Shown here: positions 20,172 to 31,100 of the stretch, in pieces
Layout: each line of letters starts with the position of its first letter
Position numbering within the stretch: position 1 is the first letter of the stretch
Assembly: GCA_015143735.1 (NCBI GenBank)
Contig: VKHC01000009.1
Location: forward strand, 1-35,554
Direction: 5' to 3'
Length of the DNA: 35,554 nucleotides
Source: Synura sp. LO234KE
Taxonomy: Eukaryota; Sar; Synurophyceae; Synurales; Mallomonadaceae
Notes under the pieces: generated by a model
What the model saw: only the letters and a program-made list of their open reading frames with translations
Databases searched by the model: none
What the model was told of the DNA's origin: nothing
Position numbers and translations under genes: made by a program

Positions 20172-21602
20172 TCACTTCACAGGAGACACTTGCTTCCAGT
20201 ATTGGAAAAGATCGCTATCGTCGCCAACCACATGGCCCGACGGCGACAGTGTGGGGAGTATAATTGGAGATTCGCACACTCTCTCTCCCCCATCCGCTTC
20301 ATAACACTCGCCATTCAAATCGATGAGAGGCTCCACTGTTCCTTCTGGATTCGGTTTCAAAAACCATTCAGGGTCTCCCAGGGGCCGATAATGAGTAAAT
20401 AAATTCACGTAATACGCCCCTTGCAGCGGTTTCATACGGCCATGCAAACACTTTGCGGATTCGTAGTATACGATATCTCCCGGAGACATTTCTATCTCAT
20501 GTAAGCGGTAGGCGTGGTCGTAAATCTCAACCTTCCATGGCTCTCTGACGTCGCTCTGGTCGACATTGATGATAAGGGAGGTGGCATGAGTGGCTTCTCT
20601 GTCCACATGGGTAAGTAGCCGCGCCCCATCTTGATACCGTCGCATACCATAAATATCTGTGTTTTCCAATGTGATATTATTTCCAATCCAATTCTGAACC
20701 AGCTCTCGAAGTCTGGTTTGCCAATAGCCTTTCAGACCCCATGGCATTCCGATGAATTGAGGGTCCACCTCGTGCCAGTTGACAACAAACCCTCTGTATT
20801 CTTCCCTTGTGTAATGATTCTTATTATTGTAATAGTAGGTTTGTATCGATCCCCAAACATCTTCGGGCATACGTCCTTTCTTAAATCCTAATTCTGTAAA
20901 GGTACGAATGACACGGTTCGCTCTAGACCACTCATGGCTGAGAACACCGCGAATTTCCTCCTCTTCATTTGGTTCGTCGTGGATTCCTGACCCTGAATCT
21001 CCCAAAGGGAAAAAGGCATTGTACTCCACTACATACTCTCCGATCATTTTTAATGTTACGGAATGAACGATTTCAAATTTGTGTCCCAAGAATGTTTTCG
21101 TCCAAAATGTGTTCTTTTCGCCTCGTTTCAAGTCAGCAATTTTTATCCGCTCATTTTGATCGTTTATCCAATAAACGAAGGCAGGAGCATCTAAGTATGA
21201 GATAAATCCAACTTCCATCGCCTGACAATTTTTCCACATCCAATCGTTGAGACTTCTCTCGCCACCATTATATATTTTAGGAGGAATGGGATATTTTATG
21301 TAGCTGAAAGGAGTTCCTCTTTCCAGGCAAACAGCCTTGCAAATACTATTAGTACTATTGACATTAGTGTAAAATAAATCAGCGAACTCATTAGACATTT
21401 CCTCCAAATTGCGAAGTTCGTAGTCTCCCTCTCGCCAATATTCCTTTATCTTGTAACCACAGTCGTTTGATTCTTGGAACAGCAACCAATTACTCCTCAA
21501 ATGACCTTGATCATCAAGCGGAAGCTGAGAGACCTCGTGAATCAGACCAGCAGTACACACGAGGAGAGAAAATTCCAGTACTAGAAGATATGAGAAAATC
21601 AT
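20172..21602 (-). CDS. Secreted/ER prolyl 4-hydroxylase-like protein with VHL-beta-like segment
   Basis: 476 codons without introns. I chose the Met at 21600-21602 because MIFSYLLVLEFSLLVCTAG is a good signal peptide and the codon is preceded by AAA; an upstream in-frame Met at 21684-21686 would bury it. Residues ~136-194 (YLDAPAFVYWINDQNERIKI, then a FLGHKFEI segment) resemble the von Hippel-Lindau beta domain. The C-terminal ~200 residues form a 2OG-Fe(II) oxygenase: YGMRRYQDGARLLTHVDREA holds the His-x-Asp metal ligands (His332, Asp334), and His387 in CLHGRMKP is the distal ligand, followed by basic residues for 2-oxoglutarate. The family hydroxylates prolines in secretory-pathway proteins. 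It is divergent from TFIIH p34. A near-identical C-terminal paralog lies at 1-305. The hydroxylase call is firm; the VHL-like part is by eye. Confidence 0.9.
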   Translation of the reverse strand: MIFSYLLVLEFSLLVCTAGLIHEVSQLPLDDQGHLRSNWLLFQESNDCGYKIKEYWREGDYELRNLEEMSNEFADLFYTNVNSTNSICKAVCLERGTPFSYIKYPIPPKIYNGGERSLNDWMWKNCQAMEVGFISYLDAPAFVYWINDQNERIKIADLKRGEKNTFWTKTFLGHKFEIVHSVTLKMIGEYVVEYNAFFPLGDSGSGIHDEPNEEEEIRGVLSHEWSRANRVIRTFTELGFKKGRMPEDVWGSIQTYYYNNKNHYTREEYRGFVVNWHEVDPQFIGMPWGLKGYWQTRLRELVQNWIGNNITLENTDIYGMRRYQDGARLLTHVDREATHATSLIINVDQSDVREPWKVEIYDHAYRLHEIEMSPGDIVYYESAKCLHGRMKPLQGAYYVNLFTHYRPLGDPEWFLKPNPEGTVEPLIDLNGECYEADGGERVCESPIILPTLSPSGHVVGDDSDLFQYWKQVSPVK

Positions 21603-21784
21603 TTTAATAATAGATCGATAAAATCGCCAATAATAAGAGATACCAAAAGTATCCAAGAATCCAAAACCAAAAAAATTTTGGTGCAATTTGTATTTTCATC
21701 TGAGGGAAACAAAATTTTTACAGCGCACACTTTTCACAGCGTTTGGTTGCTCAAAGGACTTAGCTGGCACCGTGATATCTTTTC
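21603..21784. promoter_or_regulatory. Bidirectional promoter region between P4H-like and TFIIH p34 genes
   Basis: Only 182 bp separate the two divergent start codons, so both promoters must lie here or inside the genes. AT-rich on the hydroxylase side. No TATA box was assigned. Confidence 0.6.
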
Positions 21785-22936
21785 ATGGAGAGCACACCTT
21801 GCCTTCAAGTTATAGTTTTAGAAGTTAATGTAGCCAGCTGGGATCATTTGTTTTCAGAAAGCAATGACCTAATATCGATGGAGGAACTGGCCAAGATTTT
21901 ATGTCTTTTCCTGAATTCATTTGCACTTTTGCACCGACAAAATCGGTTGTGCGTGATAGCACATCATAACGACCAGGCATGTGTGGTTTTTCCTCGTCGC
22001 GATATTAGTAATTATGATAGCTTTATTCCGTCATCGGAAACAAGCGAAATACTGTTGCATTATTTCTGTGAAATTATCAAGGAATTATCTCATCCTACTG
22101 TCACCTCAACGGGCCTTTCAGGCGCGTTGTCAAAGGCCTTGTGCGGTAAGAAATATTTATATTGCTTTAGTATTTTTCAACATTCTGTTTTTCACAGTGA
22201 TTAATAGACAGCTACAAGCATTACAGAACCAAAGACCAAAGCTAGAATCCAAAATTTTGATAATTCAAATCAATAAGGATAATCCATCTAGTTATAACAA
22301 GATAATGAATTCTATATTCAGGTCAGGTATCTGAGTACCATTGTAATATCCTTTATTCCTATTTTCAGTGCACAAAAGCTTGATATTTGCATCGACGGAT
22401 TCGTGCTCGGCCCAAACGATTCCTCATTTCTTCAGGTTCATACGAAAACATTGCGTATTGATGAAATTTTGTACATTACTTTCATTTTCGTCGTAATATC
22501 GCCTTAAAGTGTACTTGAGGATACTGCTACACTATCACTTCATTAAACTCCAACTCATCTGAATATTTTACCGCCCTCATGTTCTTATCCAGCAAGCGTG
22601 CTACCTCACCAATGGGGTCTACCAGCGTCCAGTAAACCAACGGAACACGCTTCAGCTGCTGATGCTTCATTGCCTTCCTAACCCGTCAACAAGGAAAATG
22701 CTGTGTTCTCTCCCCGTGGTAATTCAAATACGGATTATGATATCTGCCAATAATCCGAAAAATTATTTCTCTCTTCTCTGTAGGGTTCAGTAGACTTTCG
22801 AGCCACGTGTTTCTGCCACGGGATATCCGTTGAATTCGCCTATATGTGCTCAGTTTGCTTGGCCTTGACATGTGCCCCGTCAGATTCATGTCGCACCTGT
22901 GGCAGTAATGTTCATTCTTCATCAAATCAAACGTAA
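21785..22936 (+). CDS. TFB4: TFIIH core subunit p34/Tfb4 (GTF2H3), five exons
   Basis: Exons 21785-22145, 22198-22321, 22369-22435, 22593-22718 and 22784-22936 join in frame to 276 residues. All four introns (52, 47, 157 and 65 nt) are GT-AG. Tfb4 is a structural subunit of TFIIH, used in RNA polymerase II initiation and nucleotide-excision repair, where it binds p44. Evidence: an N-terminal VWA-like fold with IVLEVN..W, ILCLFLNSFALLHRQNRLCVIA and GALSKALC; after splicing IDGFVLGPNDSSFLQQACYL, the conserved cysteine-free core of the family; and a C-terminal zinc-binding region VDFRATCFCH....YMCSVCLALTC....CRTCGS (Cys235, 237, 248, 251, 256, 262, 265). Length is close to that of yeast and human homologs. 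Intron 2 has an alternative GT 5 nt downstream, which would break the frame. Confidence 0.93.
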
Positions 22937-23944
22937 CATGGTACCGTTTAACTTAACTTTCGCTTGTCGTCTACCATTAATAACTCATTGGTCACCAGCT
23001 ATAGCTGGTCCATCCAAAGCCGAACCAGCTACAGTCTACCAACAATAGCTAGGGATTTATAATTCGAAATCTAGCTACAGCTGGTCCACCCATGGCTACT
23101 ACAACTATAGCGGGTATCGAAAGTCCAACTATAGTTGGACTTCTTTCGATGGTACCACTGTAGTCGGTACCGCTATAGCACGATGAGCGGCGTGGTTTTT
23201 TATTCCCCGCCACTGCTGATGAGTGATGGTTGTCGGCAATAAGTCAACTTAAAATTTTGCTCTCTTGAACAAGAAATCAGTACAGTACTAGCTACCCGAG
23301 ATACACTCGTAATAATTACTCCTGTCATGTCGCTTCTTGTTGCTGCTTGCGTTTTCTCACTGCGCAAAGGGGGAAGGCGACTAAGCAAGGAAAGGCGTTG
23401 CATGTAGAGCCATGCTAGCTAGTACCTGTGTGCGCTGGTGTCAATTTATATTTCTCCTTCTCACAATCTTGACTAATTCCATGATTTAATTTGTTGTTGA
23501 GGTGGTCATGGAGGAGAAGAAGACGAAACGCACATTTCTGTCTACTGCGAGGACACAGGCCTCTAGCAGCGCAGCTAATTTGCTAGTAGTGGTCGAACGA
23601 ACACCATCGTCCGCTTTAAACCCCAAGGTAACACTTTCTTACTTTGGACGGCGATTTTGGTGTACCGATGTACCGCAGCAGATGAATTCCACCTCAAAAT
23701 AGTAATAATATACAACGACACTAAGTGCTACTCGACAAGAACGGTAAAAATAGGAAGAGTGCAGCGGATACCATGTTTGATTCCTTATTTACGACACGTA
23801 AAAAAGAATTGCATGCATGAAATGGTAGGCAGCAGACAATCACCACCGCCGTTCTGACCGAATTCGATTTCAGGGCTCACTGCCTTCCGATCCTCTGACT
23901 ATCCCCCCTCTCTCTTCCATGGTGATTCGTATAGGTGATATTTA
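22937..23944. other. Convergent intergenic region with palindrome cluster
   Basis: Between the stop codons of TFIIH p34 (+) and FkbM (-). Holds palindrome cluster 4 and an unsupported open frame at 23502-23702. Confidence 0.5.
22994..23175. repeat. Palindrome cluster 4
   Basis: ACCAGCTATAGCTGGT (22994-23009, 16 bp, perfect), CTAGCTACAGCTGG near 23071, ACAACTATAGCGGG near 23101, GTCCAACTATAGTTGGAC (23123-23140, 18 bp, perfect) and ACCGCTATAGC near 23168. The 18-bp one extends by ATCGAAA/TTTCGAT arms with a 3-nt bulge to span 23116-23150. Arm sequences differ from those in clusters 1-3 but the CTATAG core is the same. Confidence 0.85.
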
Positions 23945-25480
23945 TTAGCCTAATTTAGGTATAGCGTCACTGCGTACTACAAACTTCTGCACGGCCTTGT
24001 GCCACACGTCACCGCGTAAAACACAGAACACATTTGACCACATCTTCAACTCGTATTTCGGACTCCAGCACGTTCCTGATACAGTACCAAGACGTGTAGT
24101 TGTACCATATATCATAATCATGAAGAATGAGATAACAGTATAAGATGATATTGATTTTCAGTCGTATCATATTCTTATCAACGTATAGCGATTTCGATCT
24201 CAGGGTTAAGGTAACGAAAACTCTCACGCTGTAGGATTGGTTGTAAGAAATAAACAAGGGGAATGAACAAGAAATCGTGAAGTGAACCAAAAGGAATACA
24301 CGTCGCTTTTGAGGGAATGAGAGAAAAGATGAAACGACTTTTCATACCATAAGGCTATGAATTAGGTGTTACCTGTGATAGGCCACAGCCGTCGAACGCC
24401 CGCATAGTAGCAATCGAAATCATGTTCATGCAACGCTTGGACCACATCACCCAACCTGACGGTGAGCCAGAGTCCCATGTCATTGTACTCAAATATAATG
24501 CAGCGGATATTTCTATCCCGGATCAGCTCAGCCGCTCCTTGAATCACGCTCGGGTCATGTCCCTCGGTATCGATTTGTAAGAGATCCACGAGCGGCGGGT
24601 GTACATACCCAACTGATGCAGAACGAGACTTCAAATTTCCCCGAAATTTCAAGTTGTTGCGGTAGTGTCCAGTTTTAGAGATATAGTTTTCTCGGATGAG
24701 GTCATTTACTAAGCTATCGACAGTGATACCTAAAACTTCTTCACCATTCTTTTCCGATGTTAATTTACAAAGCTCATCACCAGCGAAGCAATTCGAAGGA
24801 ATTTTTAGAACTTTGGATTGGTTGTTACCAGCGCCATGAACACACAGCAACGAGATTCCATCAAGGTTAAACGAGTTCGTGGACTGGCCATGAGCAACAA
24901 CTTTGGATATCAAATGAATATTGTGTATATTAAGGTCGACTCCAACCATCACAATATCTGATATATCTGATGAAACATTATACCCTGACATATCCATTAT
25001 TGCACGGCACTCATAACAGTGGCCACAATCTGTAACATTGAAGTAATTCAGTGATCGAAACCAGTTCGGTGGATTTACTGCTGTTGTTGGGGCGAATATA
25101 TTCAGCCACTGGGCAAAATTATATCCTTTATTGAAGCCAATATTAATGAAGAGCCTCTTTCGCTGGTTACTTCGCTGCATTGTGGTCGCCATGTCCAAAA
25201 GCCAAACATCATTTGGACACCAAGAACCGTCTCTATTAGCTCCAGTAAATGCATCACTATAATTTTTTAGCGCAGCCGCACTACAACCCCTAGTTGCAGG
25301 CCTAGTGTAATTAAATTTGTTTATTAAGATAAATTTTGTGGAATAAGGTATTATTTCTGCTTTTATGTTCTCCGTTTGAAACGAAAAGGTTATCTCAGCG
25401 GTGATTAAAAGTTTGACGGCAAACAGCGAGACTAATACAAAACAGAATTGTGATTTGGGACGACGAAATAATTTTGCCAT
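23945..25480 (-). CDS. FkbM-type SAM-dependent methyltransferase, type II membrane protein, two exons
   Basis: Exon 1 is 25480-24373 and exon 2 is 24075-23945, joined across a 297-nt GT-AG intron (phase 1) to give 412 residues. Without the intron the frame stops after WPITGNT. Spliced, it continues CWSPKYELKMWSNVFCVLRG, which matches the Cys-Trp...Trp-Ser-Asn tail of many algal FkbM proteins. Residues ~12-34 form one hydrophobic segment after a basic N-terminus (RRPKSQ), so it is probably Golgi- or ER-anchored. RLFINIGFNKGYNFAQW (~110) resembles the SAM-binding motif, and LLQIDTEGHDPSVIQGA (~301) is the FkbM signature. The family methylates sugars or other small groups; the substrate is unknown. 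It is divergent from the Ccr4-like gene. Confidence 0.9.
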
Positions 25481-25582
25481 ATGTATTCACATTTTTAACA
25501 AACGTGGACACTAGTATTGAACCCAACGAGAGATGAGAAAATTAAAACCATATAGTTAATTTAGCTAGAATATGCGAGAACG
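25481..25582. promoter_or_regulatory. Bidirectional promoter region between FkbM and Ccr4-like genes
   Basis: Only 102 bp separate the two divergent start codons. AT-rich; no core element assigned. Confidence 0.6.
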
Positions 25583-28176
25583 ATGACGGATATACTAAAC
25601 TATACAAATCTAGAACATTCTGAGAGAGGAGATATAAAATGGCATTTACTGTTGAGGGTTGAGCGTCCGATTGAGGGCTGTGAATTGTCACCGCACCCTT
25701 ATCTCAAAATAAAGGGAGGCTCGCTTGACAATTCGGCAAGAGCAAAACTATTAGACTCCACTCCTCATTGCTTTACATATCAATGGAAGAGAGGACCATA
25801 TATGCAAATATGCGCAAATACTACGTGCCCGCGAGGAGATACCTTCGACCCCATAAATTGGTCTCGGTTCTCACTTGGAAGCCCAGGACTTCAATGCATG
25901 GTGTGCTACAAAGCTGGCATACCACGTCCTCAGACGATATTTTGCTCTACCAGGTACGATGACTTACAATTACATAGCTTTATAACTTATGAATGTGGAT
26001 GAACTATGTTTTATCGTAGTTGCTTTAAAATCGCCTGGAAAGAGCACTCGAAAAAACATACTAGTCTTGGTAGTGCAGCAAAGAGACCTCATACCCTTCC
26101 AACTGAAATAGATAACGAGTTAGAATCAAATTTAACCGAAATCCCCTTATCCAACGGGGATGATTATATGGCGAGCAAAGCATATATTGAAGGGCAAGAA
26201 ATCAATTCTGTGATAATACGCGATAGCATAGAAAACTGGGAAACCATATTTTATGATCGTGTATATACCCCGACAGCGGATGATGTCGGGCGTTGTCTCT
26301 CCATCGAATGTAACGTTATTAATGAATCCGGGGAGACGCTAGCAAAACCAGTCATTATTTTCACCGAACCAGTGCTAGCGCGACCGTCACTAACAACCAA
26401 ACGCGCTTTAGTGCCTCTCAATGTGGGAAACATCAACACAAATGGCGGCCTACGTCTACGAGTTCTGAGTTACAACATCTTAGCTGAGGTCTATGCCACG
26501 AGACAGGTGATACCGGACATACAAACTTATGAATCTTCACACCACACGTCGACATTAACTGCAACTCACAGCACTTTCTAACCAGTCGAAGATACTTGTT
26601 TAGATACAGCACTGCAATCCCTCCTACACCCACACATATACACCTCCTCCCCTCCTCCTGATGCCCTATGAACACTGTCCACATCCTCATCCAGGAACCG
26701 TAACCTCATTCCCCTCCACTCATACACTCCATCAGATCTATCCCCATTGTGATGCCTGGAGTTTATCTTGGCCGTATCGCCGGAGCCTCCTACTGCAAGA
26801 GCTGGGGGAAACAGAGGCTGACGTCATCTGCCTACAGGAAGTTCAAGCAGACTACTACGAGGCTGAGCTACTGCCCATCTTCGCCCAGGGAGGGTACGAG
26901 GGACTTTTCAAGCAGAAGACCCGCGAGTCCATGGGCAGTTACGGAAAGGTAGGTCCTCCTCTCCCATCACGTTGCGAATGACGAATGTATCGGTAGGTTG
27001 GTTGGTTGGTTGGTTGGTTTGGATAGTTGTAGTCGTTCTTATCACCGTTAAGGTATCGATTCAATCCAATCACATATGTAAGACAGACTTCCTTACATTA
27101 TCTGGTAACTAATGCATTTCTCTTGCTTGTACAATTGCACTTAGGTGGATGGATGTGCGATCTTCTGGAAGTCTTCGAAGTTCAACTTGACAGAGAACTA
27201 CTCGATCGAGTTCAACTCCTGCGCCTTCCGTTACGCGGCTCAACACTGCCACGATGACATCGAGAAGAGCAAAATGGTCAATCGTCTTAGCAAAGATAAT
27301 GTGGCACAGATTTTACTATTCGAACCAACAATAAACACGTTGATGATGAATAATAATAACCCATCCGCTGCCCGACTTCGACCATCGCAATATTCCTTTT
27401 GTGTCGTGAACACACACTTGTATTCAAACCCAAAACTTGGCGATGTCAAGCTGTGGCAGACATGGACACTGATGAGAGAGCTCGAGGCGTTTTTGAGCAC
27501 GCGGGACCTCGCGCTATTTTTGTGTGGAGACTTCAACAGTGAACCCACCTCACTAGTGTACTCCCTCGTCGCATCGGGGAAGATCAATCCAGAACATCCA
27601 GATTTGAAACTTGTAGAAGGCGCTGGGACGCTTACCGACCCAAAAGCGATTTGCCACTCTTTGCAAGTGGTCTCAGCCATGGCCACAGCGTTTGGTGCGG
27701 AACCTGTGTTCACGAACTACACGTTGGGATTTAAAGGCACGTTGGACTACATGTGGCTGTCTCCTGCACGTACACGTGTGCTTGCAGCGATGAGTGTACC
27801 GAGTGAAAGCACGTTGTTGTCGACAGGAGAAGCGCTACCGAACGCGGCGTTTCCATCTGACCACGTGTATCTGTGTTGTGACGTGTTGGTTTTACCCGTC
27901 GGTTATCCCGCTGCCAACGGGTCCGATGGTGTGTCGGTGACAGGCAGCAATGGCAACGGAAATACGAGTAATGGTCGAGGGCCAAATAATTCCGCTGTGG
28001 GAGGAGGTAGTGGGAAGGTGTATCCGTCCAATCAACAGGGTGGTGGAAGTACTATGTCCTCCCCTGCCACCGGGTCTGTGAATGGAGGGGGTGGAATAGG
28101 GGTGAGCAGCAGTGGTGGCAGTGGGAAGGGAAGCGGGAAAGCCATTCCTCGGCAGCACTCACAGCCTGGGCGATAA
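25583..28176 (+). CDS. CCR4: Ccr4-like deadenylase (EEP nuclease) with N-terminal zinc finger, four exons
   Basis: Exons 25583-25953, 26020-26506, 26736-26948 and 27145-28176 join in frame to 700 residues; introns of 66, 229 and 196 nt are GT-AG. Ccr4-family enzymes shorten mRNA poly(A) tails, usually in the CCR4-NOT complex. The EEP domain is intact: SYNILAE (Asn276), CLQEVQAD (Glu321), NTHLYSNP (His448), CGDFNSEP (Asp486, Asn488), LDYMW (Asp558) and PSDH (Asp596, His597). There are no leucine-rich repeats at the N-terminus. Instead residues 105-137 give C-x2-C-x12-C-x3-C-x7-H-x3-H, a MYND-like finger completed only after intron 1 is removed. The last ~90 residues are Gly/Ser/Asn-rich and probably disordered. 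A Ccr4 proper or a close Angel/nocturnin relative are both possible; the motifs favour Ccr4. Confidence 0.92.
26994..27019 (+). repeat. Microsatellite (GGTT)n in an intron
   Basis: About six perfect GGTT units inside intron 3 of the Ccr4-like gene. Confidence 0.9.
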
Positions 28177-31100
28177 AAACAGTAGTATCGTCTGATTGGT
28201 TTTTCAGAAATGTTCCTTCCTCGATAGTGGCATATACCTCACAACAGTCGTAGGGCGTAGTCTTGGTAGAGGACAAGGAGAGCTGCTAGTTTCCTGCTGT
28301 GTTTTCTATTTGCTTAGTCCATCTTTCTCCTCGTCTTGATCTTGATTCTTCTCCTGAATAGAGAGTACGTGCACTAGCTATATGGCGACAACTATCTATT
28401 TTCACATTCGATTATTATTCAAGCGCGACGCCTACTTGTGTCCCGATCGCTGCGTGTAGACCGTTACACTCCTCAAGTCTTGTCAACAGGAATCGCGCTT
28501 ATATATACTTGCTCTTTTGGGACGCGAAATTTAGATGATTTAGTGGAAATAGTGGTGTGATTAGCCCGGAGGGGGGGAATGGTTGTGGACTTGGGCGGTG
28601 CGGTCAGATCAAGAAGGAACTGTTCAGAATAGCCGAAGTGCGAGTGGGAACACGTTGTGGTCACTGCATTTTCGCTCTTTTTCTAGCATAATATCAATGA
28701 TAGGCGATTATTGGCTACTTTATGCAGGAGAAAGGTATGCCCTTGGCCTGATGATTTCAGTTCAGGAGGGTACAATGCCAAAGATATTGACGTGCTTCGT
28801 AGTTCTATTTCTCCTTCACCGGTGCTATAGTGGCTGTGGTGATGGAGTATGATGTAATAGGGGCAATAGTGATAACGGCCTTTTGAATTACTTGTCGCAG
28901 TCCTTAGCACATTGATGCTGGAGCTTGTTAAGTACTCCATAATTAATTCTTATTGAGTCTTGAGGGGGATTCAGGGATTGGAAAAGTGTAGAAGCCATCG
29001 GTAAATTTCCTGAAATAGTAATTGGAAAACCAGCCATGGCATATATGTTTAAGAAGTAGTTTTGGTTAAAATCCAGTTGTTAAGTTATTTCTTATATCAA
29101 ATTGTATTAGCTTTGCAATCATGCGACATTACTTGGATATTCGGACACCAGGAGTTGACGCGGTGTTTTAATCTATCACGAAAAGATAATGGTAACTTAC
29201 CACCAGTTAGTTTCAAGCTGTGGTGATTCGGAATAAACGTTACTGCAACTTAGTACTACTACCTGGCGAAAATCAAATAGATAATAACAAGCTTAAGGAA
29301 GAGGGAGGACTAAGTCAAGAGACAAAAACCACAACCAGCAGCTGTAACCAGAGGAAAGAATGAACTGCACCCCCACCCCGAGCGACCTGGTGTCTCGGTG
29401 CATATCGTCAGTAACCAGTGGTAAGAAAACCATGCTATTCACAGTGGTTCCGATCACGCACACTCAACTTGCTTCTGAATCCTGCTCCACTTTAGTCAGA
29501 ATACTATCAATATAGTCGAACCGCCAATTTATAAATCCCCGACAACAGTCAGTCCGACTATCATAGCGCGGGCTTGGGATTCGGACGGACCGACCATAGT
29601 CGATTCTCAGTAGGGATTTAGGAGCTAAATTAAGGTTTAAGGGGACGTTTTACAGTCGTATTCGGCGGTTGAATTTACATGGTGCGGAATTGAACGGACT
29701 GAGTTTTGTCGGTACCGACGATTACATCACAGAGTGACGAGCCATTTTCTAAAGCTGAAATTAACTGTTCAGCTGTAGACAGTGTACGCGTTAGTAACTA
29801 TTCCAGTGACAATATCATAAATTTAAAAAATTCAGGTTGTAATTTTTTTACGTGACGTGAGCTTTTAGAATTTGGCGATAATAACATTTGCATTCGAGAA
29901 AGAAATCAGAGGCAACAAAGAGTATATGATGACTGAACAAAGGCGAAGGGGAGAAGGCATTAAAACTAAACTAGATTCGGTGTGGAAGGGGGCCAGTTGA
30001 TGAAGGGGCAAAGTGTCCGCGCAACTCATCAGAGTTCCGGTCATGGTAAAGGCTGCGTTCAAGAATGATAAGACCGCAGAACATAACACCGGAATAGGGG
30101 TCTCCATAAACTTCCAGAATACCCAGAGTGCGAGAGAGAATAGAATCGAGTTTGTCTGCACAAATGGTATCGTCTATCCGTACAGAGAATGGACCAGAGG
30201 AAGCGATCGGTGAAAGGGAAGATCAGAGGGAGAGAGGGGGACGATGGGGGGTAGAGCGGTACCGGGGAGGATGCAAACAAAGGGGGCCCGAGGAGGAGAG
30301 ATAGATCAGGTCGGAGGAGAAGGAGGAAGAGGGCGAGGGCGACAATTGGACGTTTGGGAAGGGTGAGATGGGAAGTGAAGGACCTTGGGCATTGAATGCA
30401 GTGGGGCAAGGGGTTAGGTTTCCAGCGGATATTGCATGGCGTATCAAAGGCACCGAGTTTGGTCAGTAACATGGAGTGTTGAAACAGACCGTCGGTGGGC
30501 CTCAAGAAATTAAGAAGCATGGGAGTCGAGACCAACAGGTTTGCGCGAAGGGATAGAATCAGCACTTTGTCCGTCGAGGAGAACATGATAATCCCTAGAT
30601 ATCCACACTGATCCTCATCGACAGGGATCGGAACACGAAGGTCGCCGAGAGGGACATTCCGCGATGTGACAGGAATGGAAGTGCTTGACCACAGATTAAG
30701 TATGGCACCGGCTAAGGCCGTTCCAAATCCGGACTAGAATTTCCAGACAAAGATGTTTAGCAAAGAGAAGTTGAGAGGAATCCGGACGAGGTTGAAAGAA
30801 ATGTATTGAGTAATGAGAGAAGAGGAGGAGCTGGAATGAAGCGCTAGGCAACGGCTGGAAAGCCATATGGAAGGTCGGCGTAGATAGAGTGAGTGTCCAT
30901 CAGGTTGAGACACGTACAGCTGGCACCCAGCCGAGGCCAGCGGAACCAGTTGGCCAATACTACGCTGATTTGAAATGCCATGATGAATGGCTGGATCAAC
31001 AGTAGCCGAACGACGAATAATGGTGGCACAGTCTAATTTGACATCGCAAATATAAGAAACTAAATAATTGATCAAATTGGAGATTTTACGTATCCAGCCA

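Noticed and set aside
21603-21686. Upstream Met (21684-21686) as start of the hydroxylase gene
   Set aside because: It would place 28 residues before a good signal peptide and shorten the promoter to 98 bp; the internal Met has a better context.
22322-22327. Alternative donor at 22327 for TFIIH p34 intron 2
   Set aside because: Its use shifts the reading frame of the conserved AQKLDICIDGF segment; the donor at 22322 keeps it.
30059-30586. 175-codon minus-strand open frame
   Set aside because: It overlies a purine-rich tract that removes stop codons on the opposite strand; the product is Leu/Pro/Ser-rich with no domain.
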